This document shows positions 57,879 to 64,000 of a DNA stretch of 64,000 nt, piece by piece. The notes below the pieces were generated by a model, which was not told the origin of the DNA, searched no databases, and was given only the letters and a program-made list of their open reading frames with translations. The stretch is from an uncultured Bacteroidota bacterium (GTDB lineage Bacteria > Bacteroidota > Bacteroidia > Flavobacteriales > Flavobacteriaceae): the NCBI GenBank assembly GCA_902595555.1, contig CACJQM010000001.1, positions 332,001 to 396,000 of the forward strand, in the 5' to 3' direction. A program made the position numbers and the translations under genes. Positions within the stretch are counted from its first letter, which is position 1, and the number at the start of each line of letters is the position of its first letter.

Positions 57879-58625
57879 TTAAGTTAAAAGACCTCCATCA
57901 ACATTGATGACCTGTCCTGTTATATAAGATGACAAATCTGATGCCAAAAAGAGACATAAGTTTGCAACATCATTTGATTCCCCTGGTCTCTTTAGAGGGA
58001 TATTTTCTGTCCAACTTTCAATAATTGAGTCAGACAAGTTGTCAGTCATTTCAGTTTTAATGAACCCTGGGGCAATTACATTACATCTTATGCTTCTAGA
58101 TCCAAGCTCTTGTGCTATTGATTTTGAAAAACCAATTATACCTGCTTTGGATGCCGCATAATTAGATTGTCCAGCATTTCCCTTAACACCAACAACTGAA
58201 CTCATATTAATGATACTTCCTTTTCGTTTTTTTAAAAAAACTCTCTGACAAGCTTTAGTCATATTAAATACTGACTTTAAATTAACTTCCATAACTTTAT
58301 CAAAGTCATCCTCACCCATTCTCATTAATAAATTATCCTTTGTAATTCCAGCGTTATTAATTAAGACATCTATTGTTTCAAAATCATTTAAGAATGATTC
58401 AACAAGGTTCTCACATTGATCTAATTTTGAAGCATCACTTTTATAAGCAATACATTTTTGTGATGAGGAATTTAAATTTTTAGCTATTTCATTTGCAGCT
58501 GATTGAGAGGAAGAAAATGTAAAACCAACATTTGCACCACTGTTGAAAAGAACTTCAACTATTGATTTACCAATACCTCTACTTCCACCTGTTATCAATA
58601 TATTTTTACCTTCTAATAATTTCAT
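57879..58625 (-). CDS. fabG: 3-oxoacyl-ACP reductase
   Basis: NADPH-dependent SDR of fatty acid elongation with 248 residues. The cofactor motif is TGGSRGIGKS, then NNAGITKDNLLMRM (typical of FabG), with catalytic Ser in INMSSVVG and YxxxK in YAASKAG; it ends with ITGQVINVDGGLLT. Its place beside lpxA/lpxC-fabZ fits supply of acyl-ACP for lipid A. It is 2 bases behind sucD. Confidence 0.94.
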   Translation of the reverse strand: MKLLEGKNILITGGSRGIGKSIVEVLFNSGANVGFTFSSSQSAANEIAKNLNSSSQKCIAYKSDASKLDQCENLVESFLNDFETIDVLINNAGITKDNLLMRMGEDDFDKVMEVNLKSVFNMTKACQRVFLKKRKGSIINMSSVVGVKGNAGQSNYAASKAGIIGFSKSIAQELGSRSIRCNVIAPGFIKTEMTDNLSDSIIESWTENIPLKRPGESNDVANLCLFLASDLSSYITGQVINVDGGLLT

Positions 58626-58627
58626 GT

Positions 58628-59500
58628 TTAATTAATATATTTTTTGACAAATTTACCTATATCAGCAGGAGAATCGGCAACATGTACTCCACATTCTTTT
58701 AAAATACTTTTCTTTGCGGCAGCAGTATCATCTTTGCCCCCTACTATAGCACCTGCATGTCCCATGGTTCTTCCCTTTGGTGCAGTTTCACCAGCTATGA
58801 ATCCTATTACAGGCTTTTTGATTTTTGATTTTTTTATCCATTGAGCAGCATTATTCTCTAATTGACCACCGATTTCACCAATCATTACAACACAATCGGT
58901 CTCATCGTCTTCAAAAAAGAACTTAACAGCATCTTCAACTGTGGTGCCAATTATTGGATCACCACCTATACCAATCGCTGTTGAAATCCCAAAACCTTCT
59001 TTAACTATCTGATCTGCAGCTTCATATGTCAATGTACCTGATTTAGAAACTAAACCTACTCTACCCTTTTTAAAAACAAATCCAGGCATTATTCCAACTT
59101 TAGCTTCATCAGGCGTTATGATTCCAGGACAATTTGGACCTATCAAAGTACAATCTTTTTGCTTTATATAGTTATAAACTTTGGTCATATCTAAAACAGG
59201 AATACCTTCAGTTATACAAACGATAACTTTTATTCCAGCATCAACAGATTCAAAAATTGCATCAGCTGCAAAACCAGCAGGAACAAATATGATTGATGTA
59301 TTTGCGTCTGTTGCATTTACAGCATCTTCTACTGTGTTAAAAACAGGTTTATCCAAATGAATTAAACCTCCTTTTCCGGGTGTTACACCAGCAACAATGT
59401 TTGTTCCATACTCAATCATTTGTTTAGAATGAAATGTTCCTTCGGAACCTGTAAAACCCTGAACTATTATTTTTGAATTCTTATTGACTAGTATACTCAT
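58628..59500 (-). CDS. sucD: Succinyl-CoA synthetase alpha subunit
   Basis: Alpha subunit of the TCA-cycle enzyme that makes ATP or GTP from succinyl-CoA. It has 290 residues. CoA-binding Rossmann domain at the N-terminus ([16 protein letters not shown]), [10 protein letters not shown], and the phosphohistidine in GHAGAIVGG near residue 247. sucC is not adjacent. It lies between efp (1 base) and fabG (2 bases) in the operon. Confidence 0.96.
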   Translation of the reverse strand: MSILVNKNSKIIVQGFTGSEGTFHSKQMIEYGTNIVAGVTPGKGGLIHLDKPVFNTVEDAVNATDANTSIIFVPAGFAADAIFESVDAGIKVIVCITEGIPVLDMTKVYNYIKQKDCTLIGPNCPGIITPDEAKVGIMPGFVFKKGRVGLVSKSGTLTYEAADQIVKEGFGISTAIGIGGDPIIGTTVEDAVKFFFEDDETDCVVMIGEIGGQLENNAAQWIKKSKIKKPVIGFIAGETAPKGRTMGHAGAIVGGKDDTAAAKKSILKECGVHVADSPADIGKFVKKYIN

Positions 59501-59501
59501 T

Positions 59502-60068
59502 TTACTTTTTCATTCTTTCTAAATATACACCCTTATCAGTATCTACCTTTATTAAATCCCCCTCATTTATAAACAAAGGCACATTTATGTTAGCACCTGT
59601 CTCAAGTTTAGCATTTTTAGTGGCATTTGTAGCGGTATTTCCTTTAACACCAGGCTCTGAGGAAATTACTTCTAGAACTACATTCTGGGGCATTTCAACA
59701 GATAAAATATTTGAATTTTCAGAATTTACAATTATTGTAACAACAAGACCTTCCTTTAAAAAAATATCAGACTCTATTTGTGATTTATCAACTTCAATTT
59801 GATTATAGTCTTCATTATTCATAAAATGGTAAGTCTCCCCATCCTTATACAAAAACTGATATTTTCTATTCTCAACCCTTACGTCATCAATTTTATGTCC
59901 TGCTGTGAAGGTATTATCAACTACTTTACCAGTAGAAACACTCTTCAATTTAGTTCTTACAAAAGCTGGTCCCTTACCAGGTTTTACATGTAAGAATTCA
60001 ATGATTTTATAAATATCATTTGAATATCTTATGCACAAACCTTTTCTAATATCTGAAGTTGTTATCAT
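59502..60068 (-). CDS. efp: Elongation factor P
   Basis: Translation factor that rescues ribosomes at proline runs. It has 188 residues and three beta-barrel domains. The tip loop reads [12 protein letters not shown]; the lysine in PGKGP (K32) is the residue normally modified or used at the peptidyl-transferase centre. No known modification enzymes lie nearby. It is in the operon between lpxA (2 bases) and sucD (1 base). Confidence 0.96.
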   Translation of the reverse strand: MITTSDIRKGLCIRYSNDIYKIIEFLHVKPGKGPAFVRTKLKSVSTGKVVDNTFTAGHKIDDVRVENRKYQFLYKDGETYHFMNNEDYNQIEVDKSQIESDIFLKEGLVVTIIVNSENSNILSVEMPQNVVLEVISSEPGVKGNTATNATKNAKLETGANINVPLFINEGDLIKVDTDKGVYLERMKK

Positions 60069-60070
60069 AA

Positions 60071-60853
60071 TTAATTTTGAACGTAACCTTTCATAATTCC
60101 TCTTTGTGAGTTTTTTATAAACAATAATATCTCGTCTCTTGCTGTTGTTGCCTCAACCTCAGCTTCAATTATATTTATAGCTTGAGTGTTGTTGAATTTT
60201 TTTTGATAAAGAATTCTATAAATATTTTGAATCTCTCTAATCTTTTCGGATTCAAAACCCCTTCTCCTTAAGCCCACTGAATTAATACCAACATATGAGA
60301 GTGGTTCTCTCGCAGCTTTTACAAATGGGGGAATATCTTTTCTAACTAATGATCCACCAGCAATAAAAGCATGTCGACCAATGTTGCAAAATTGATGAAC
60401 AGCAACCATACCTGCAAGAATTACATAGTCCTGAACAGTTACATGTCCTGCTAGTGTTGAGTTATTTGAAAATATTGAGTTATCACCAACTTTACAGTCA
60501 TGTGCTATATGACAATAAGCCATTATTAAACAATTTTTACCAATTTCAGTTTTTTTCCTCCAGTTTGTTCCTCTATTAATGGTTACACATTCTCTAATAA
60601 CAGTATTGTCTCCAATGACCGCGGTAGTTTCCTCACCTTTGAATTTTAAATCTTGAGGTATAGCTGAAATAACAGCACCTGGAAATATTGAGCAATTCTT
60701 TCCAATTCTGGCACCTTCCATAATTGTTACGTTTGAACCTATCCAGGTTCCTTCGCCAATAACAACATCTTTCGCGATAGTTGTAAAAGGCTCAATTACT
60801 ACGGTTTTTGCAATTTTGGCTGCTGGATGAACATATGATAATGGTTGATTCAT
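60071..60853 (-). CDS. lpxA: UDP-N-acetylglucosamine O-acyltransferase
   Basis: First enzyme of lipid A synthesis, moving an acyl chain from ACP to UDP-GlcNAc. It has 260 residues and a left-handed beta-helix of hexapeptide repeats across about 1-185 (VHPAAKIAKTVVIEP, IGEGTWIGSNV), with the catalytic His in AYCHIAHDCKVG, then a C-terminal helical domain. It starts 3 bases after lpxC/fabZ. Confidence 0.96.
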   Translation of the reverse strand: MNQPLSYVHPAAKIAKTVVIEPFTTIAKDVVIGEGTWIGSNVTIMEGARIGKNCSIFPGAVISAIPQDLKFKGEETTAVIGDNTVIRECVTINRGTNWRKKTEIGKNCLIMAYCHIAHDCKVGDNSIFSNNSTLAGHVTVQDYVILAGMVAVHQFCNIGRHAFIAGGSLVRKDIPPFVKAAREPLSYVGINSVGLRRRGFESEKIREIQNIYRILYQKKFNNTQAINIIEAEVEATTARDEILLFIKNSQRGIMKGYVQN

Positions 60854-60856
60854 ATT

Positions 60857-62245
60857 CTATTTTTTAATGATTTTTGCTTTCATTTCAGCTTCAGTTGTTA
60901 ATTCTCCATCAACATAGGCCCTTGCGAGCATATGACTTATACCTCTTCTTATAGGCGACAAAAGCTCAAGCTCAAAAATCAAAGTATCGCCTGGCTCTAC
61001 AGGTCTTTTAAATTTAGCATTTTCTATTCTACCAAAAAAGGTTAAATAATTTTCGGGGTCAGGAAAAGTACTTAAGACAAGTACTCCTCCAACCTGAGCC
61101 ATGGCTTCAATTTGTAAAACACCTGGCATTACAGGTCTTCCTGGGAAATGACCTTTAAAATATGGTTCATCAGGTGAAACATACTTAAGTCCAGTAATTG
61201 AGTTTTCACTAATCTTCAATATTTTATCAATAAATAGAAATGGAGGCCTATGAGGTAATATATTCATTATTTGCTCAGCATCCATAATTGCTTTTTTTTC
61301 GTATTCTTTCTTTTTCAATTCTAAATTTTCTTCTTTTTCAATTATATCACTAATTTTTTTTGCAAACTCTGTATTTATGAAATGTCCAGGTTTTTTTGCA
61401 ATAACTTTTCCTCTGATTCTTTTACCTATTAATGCAAGATCACCTAAGACATCAAGAAGCTTATGTCTGGCTGCCTCATTTTGATAATGCAAAGTTAAGT
61501 TATCTAATATACCATTAGGTTTGACTGAAACTTTATCCTTGTTGAATGCTTTTTTTAATTTTTCCATTGTATCATCTGATATTTTCTTATCAACATATAC
61601 AATTGCATTATTCAAATCACCTCCTTTAATTAAATTGTCTTCTAATAACATCTCTATCTCATGCAGAAAACTAAATGTTCTTGCATTTGAAAAGTTGTCT
61701 TTAAATTCAGAAAGTTTTGATAATGATGCATTTTGTGTTCCAAGAACCTTTGTATCATAGTCAACCATTGCTGTAATTTGATAGTTTTCTGAGGGAATAA
61801 CTGTAATTTCACTACCAGATTTTTCATCTTTATGTGTTATTACGTTTTTAATTACGTACTCTTTTCTTAAAGTATTTAATTGTTTTAAACCAGCTTTTTC
61901 CAGAGCATCAACAAAAAATTTTGATGAACCGTCCATAATTGGTGGTTCTTCCGCATTAATTTCAATTAAAACGTTATCAATCTCTAAACCAACAAGTGCT
62001 GCCAAAACATGTTCTATTGTCTTCAATTTAACACCTGATTTTTCTAGTGTTGTACCACGCTGAGTGTTGACAACATATTTTGAAAGTGCTTCAATTAATG
62101 GATGACCATCTAAATCAACTCTTTTAAAAACATATCCAGTATCTGGATCTGCAGGATTAAAGGTAAGTTTAACATCTTTTCCTGTGTGTATACCTACCCC
62201 TTCAAGTGATATTGATGAGTTAATTGTTGTTTGGTTATTGGTCAT
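60857..62245 (-). CDS. lpxC/fabZ: Bifunctional UDP-3-O-acyl-N-acetylglucosamine deacetylase / 3-hydroxyacyl-ACP dehydratase
   Basis: A natural fusion typical of Bacteroidota with 462 residues. The LpxC part (about 1-300) has the zinc ligands His in IEHVLAALVG and HKLLDVLGD; it commits the cell to lipid A. The FabZ part (about 315-462) has LPHRPPFLFIDKI and catalytic residues in KGHFPGRPVMPGVLQIEAMAQ; it dehydrates hydroxyacyl-ACP in fatty acid synthesis. The fusion ties the two users of hydroxymyristoyl-ACP together. It overlaps lpxD by 11 bases. Confidence 0.97.
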   Translation of the reverse strand: MTNNQTTINSSISLEGVGIHTGKDVKLTFNPADPDTGYVFKRVDLDGHPLIEALSKYVVNTQRGTTLEKSGVKLKTIEHVLAALVGLEIDNVLIEINAEEPPIMDGSSKFFVDALEKAGLKQLNTLRKEYVIKNVITHKDEKSGSEITVIPSENYQITAMVDYDTKVLGTQNASLSKLSEFKDNFSNARTFSFLHEIEMLLEDNLIKGGDLNNAIVYVDKKISDDTMEKLKKAFNKDKVSVKPNGILDNLTLHYQNEAARHKLLDVLGDLALIGKRIRGKVIAKKPGHFINTEFAKKISDIIEKEENLELKKKEYEKKAIMDAEQIMNILPHRPPFLFIDKILKISENSITGLKYVSPDEPYFKGHFPGRPVMPGVLQIEAMAQVGGVLVLSTFPDPENYLTFFGRIENAKFKRPVEPGDTLIFELELLSPIRRGISHMLARAYVDGELTTEAEMKAKIIKK

Positions 62246-63260
62246 TATATTTTTTCATCAACTTATTTATAAAGTTCATGATTTTAGGAAAATTTTTAAA
62301 ATGAACATATGATTTATTGTAATCTCTATAATTGATAGCTGGATAACCCATTATTACTGAATCATCTGAAATATTCTTTAAAACTCCAGATTTTGCCTGC
62401 ATTTGAACTCGGTCACCTATTTTTAAGTGGCCTGCAATTCCAACCTGACCTCCAATTAAACAATCATTACCTATTGTAGTAGAGCCTGCTACTCCAACTT
62501 GAGCAGCTAAACAAGTGTTATTACCAATTACAACATTGTGAGCAACCTGAACAAGATTATCAATTTTAACTCCAGATTTTATCAATGTAGAGCCCAAGGT
62601 AGCACGATCAATAGAACAATTAGATCCTATTTCCACATCATCCTCAATCACAACATTTCCATTATGAATAACTTTCAAATTATTACCCTTTGAGTCTTTG
62701 TTAAAACCAAACCCATCCGAACCTATAACAGTACCGGAATGAATGATACAATTATTCCCTATCAATGTATTTCTGTAAATTTTTACACCAGGATAAATAA
62801 CACAATTATCGCCAATTACAACATTTTGAGAAATATGTACATGAGGATGGATTTTTACATTATTTCCAATTTTTGCGCCATCTTCGGCTATGGAAAACTT
62901 TCCAAAGTAAAGATTGTCACCATAATTGGCATTTGAAGAAATTACAGATTGTGAATCAATACCGGTTTTAGTTATATGCTGGTTATTAAAATACTCAAGT
63001 AAAATTGAAAAGGCTAGATTAGGATCCTCAACCCTAATAAGGGTTGGTTTTACATCTTTCTTTAATTCAAGAGATTTATCAACGATTACTATAGAAGCAT
63101 TTGATTTGTATAAAAAGTCGTTGTATTTGGAATTGCCTAAAAATGATAATGAGTTATTATCACCATTTTCAATTTTGGATAATTTATTAATACTAGAATT
63201 TTTATCTCCCTCAACAACACCATCAATTAATTTTGCAACTTCAAATGCCTTTAATTCCAT
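62235..63260 (-). CDS. lpxD: UDP-3-O-(3-hydroxyacyl)glucosamine N-acyltransferase
   Basis: Third lipid A acyl-transfer step. It has 341 residues: an N-terminal uridine-binding domain (about 1-100), then a hexapeptide beta-helix (about 105-315) with IGNNVKIHPHVHI and VQVAHNVVIGNN holding the catalytic His, and a short C-terminal helix. It is the first gene of the operon lpxD-lpxC/fabZ-lpxA-efp-sucD-fabG-SPFH. An exact -7 box lies 5 bases before its ATG. Confidence 0.96.
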   Translation of the reverse strand: MELKAFEVAKLIDGVVEGDKNSSINKLSKIENGDNNSLSFLGNSKYNDFLYKSNASIVIVDKSLELKKDVKPTLIRVEDPNLAFSILLEYFNNQHITKTGIDSQSVISSNANYGDNLYFGKFSIAEDGAKIGNNVKIHPHVHISQNVVIGDNCVIYPGVKIYRNTLIGNNCIIHSGTVIGSDGFGFNKDSKGNNLKVIHNGNVVIEDDVEIGSNCSIDRATLGSTLIKSGVKIDNLVQVAHNVVIGNNTCLAAQVGVAGSTTIGNDCLIGGQVGIAGHLKIGDRVQMQAKSGVLKNISDDSVIMGYPAINYRDYNKSYVHFKNFPKIMNFINKLMKKYNDQ

Positions 63261-63265
63261 GACCG

Positions 63266-63273
63266 CAAAAATA
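63266..63273 (-). promoter_or_regulatory. -7 box of the lpxD operon
   Basis: An exact TAnnTTTG match (TATTTTTG, left strand) 5 bases before the ATG at 63260, predicting a leaderless or near-leaderless transcript. Confidence 0.5.
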
Positions 63274-63338
63274 TGAAAATTAATTTATTAATCTCTGAGG
63301 AAAGTCTTTCCTTTGTAATTTAAATAAAAATACAAATA

Positions 63339-63755
63339 ATGATTTTTTATTACAGCTTATCCGAGATTAATGAAGCTTGTAAATTTATTTTTGAAAATAG
63401 TAATGGTAAAATAATTTTATTTGAGGGAGATTTAGGATCAGGAAAAACTACATTAATAAAAAATCTATGTTATGAATTAGGCTCAATTGATAATGTTTCA
63501 AGTCCAACATTTCCAATCTTAAATATTTATGATAATAAAAAAAATAAGATTTATCATGCTGATTTATATAGAGTTGAAAACATAAAAGATTTGAACGAAA
63601 TTGGCTTTTTTGATATTGTAAACACTAATGATTGGCTTTTTGTTGAATGGCCAAAAAAAATTATTGATTTGATTGACAAACCCTTCTCAATAGTTAATAT
63701 TGATATAGAAGATGATAACATGAGAAAAATAGAATTAAAAACAAATGAGTTTTAA
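63339..63755 (+). CDS. tsaE: tRNA threonylcarbamoyladenosine biosynthesis ATPase
   Basis: P-loop ATPase of the t6A37 tRNA modification complex (with TsaB, TsaC, TsaD, which are not here). It has 138 residues. Walker A is FEGDLGSGKTTL (about 27-38); SSPTFPILNIYDN and HADLYRVENIKDLNEIGF are the family's signature blocks. It is divergent from lpxD across 78 bases and overlaps the next gene by 11 bases. Confidence 0.95.
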   Translation: MIFYYSLSEINEACKFIFENSNGKIILFEGDLGSGKTTLIKNLCYELGSIDNVSSPTFPILNIYDNKKNKIYHADLYRVENIKDLNEIGFFDIVNTNDWLFVEWPKKIIDLIDKPFSIVNIDIEDDNMRKIELKTNEF

Positions 63756-64000
63756 TAAAAGGCTTACATATTATTTTTTTGGTCTATCAATTGGTTGTTT
63801 AATAACTTACTTTATAGTAAATCAAAAAAACACTGAGTTTAATTATCTCCCTAATAAAAGAGTTATAAGCGATTTTAAAAAGAAGATATGGGAATTTGAT
63901 AATTCTTTTATTAATTATGACACAATCAATATTATCAATAGTTCTAAAATATTATTTTCAGAAAGTATTATAAACAAGGATTCCTGTAACACCTATAAAC
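63745..64000 (+). CDS. Small membrane-anchored protein, N-terminal part (runs off the window)
   Basis: The frame opens with ATG 11 bases before the tsaE stop and stays open to the window end (85 codons). It begins MSFNKRLTYYFFGLSIGCLI, one membrane segment (about 9-25), followed by a polar region rich in Asn, Ile and Ser. From the N-terminus and the tsaE neighbourhood I suspect the DUF4258-containing protein seen beside tsaE in flavobacteria, but the domain itself lies outside the window. Confidence 0.7.
   Translation, partial: MSFNKRLTYYFFGLSIGCLITYFIVNQKNTEFNYLPNKRVISDFKKKIWEFDNSFINYDTINIINSSKILFSESIINKDSCNTYK

Noticed and set aside
1-64000. tRNA genes, CRISPR arrays, insertion sequences, prophage or long repeats
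   Set aside because: I scanned the intergenic gaps, which are short, and saw no tRNA-like cloverleaf, no spaced direct repeats and no transposase or integrase reading frames.

Overview
The window is AT-rich, gene-dense chromosomal DNA from a marine-type, streamlined member of the Bacteroidota, most likely class Flavobacteriia. Several sequence features point there: the LpxC-FabZ fusion followed by lpxA, efp, sucD and fabG; the class II (about 490 aa) KARI; the roughly 800 aa fused E1 alpha/beta dehydrogenase; the phoH-purC pair next to a SAM hydroxide adenosyltransferase; many short lipoproteins; no Shine-Dalgarno sequences; and promoter-like TAnnTTTG boxes. I see no tRNA, rRNA, CRISPR array, insertion sequence, prophage or plasmid gene. 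No stretch of 300 bases lacks a gene.

Layout. 1-834: the 5' part of an aldehyde dehydrogenase, reading left. 884-7889: a branched-chain amino acid operon (leader peptide with attenuator-like hairpin, ilvD, ilvB, ilvN, ilvC, then gapN). 7893-9884: dnaN and a DUF62 protein, reading left. 9950-11845: phoH and purC. 11825-14810: a tightly overlapping leftward operon (Gfo/Idh oxidoreductase, yggS, exonuclease, miaA). 14856-20817: pcm, smpB, glyA, a glutaminyl cyclase lipoprotein, the SRP RNA, an SDR enzyme, fsa and a lipoprotein. 20891-29315: an ABC-F protein, pheT, recG and pcrA. 29365-32716: an OmpA lipoprotein, a glycosyltransferase, an HsdR_N-like protein, and holA whose frame is broken. 32713-43138, all leftward: E1 dehydrogenase, an M1-like barrel protein, a LOG protein, uvrA and ggt. 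43183-52326: glmM, lpxL-like, a TlpA lipoprotein, dld, aroC, a DAACS symporter, ung, ybjQ and two membrane proteins. 52323-56907, leftward: SUI1, a 2OG oxygenase, ald, an amidohydrolase, a DUF2911 protein and a cold-shock protein. 57001-63260, leftward: the lipid A/efp/sucD/fabG operon ending at a clear terminator. 63339-64000: tsaE and a truncated small membrane protein.

The content is core metabolism, DNA replication and repair, translation and envelope building, so I do not claim a new dedicated system. The most notable signals are: (1) holA is split by a -1 frame change at a textbook slippery heptamer, and slipping there restores exactly the expected protein; (2) an 18-codon Ile-containing leader ORF with an intrinsic terminator abuts ilvD; (3) a recurring TAnnTTTG box sits only 4-9 bases upstream of start codons, suggesting leaderless or near-leaderless mRNAs; (4) the SDR gene starts directly after the U-run of the SRP RNA; (5) nearly all convergent gene pairs overlap at their stop codons without terminators; and (6) two proteins have lost catalytic residues in one or both of their sites (an M1-like protein and an ABC-F ATPase).
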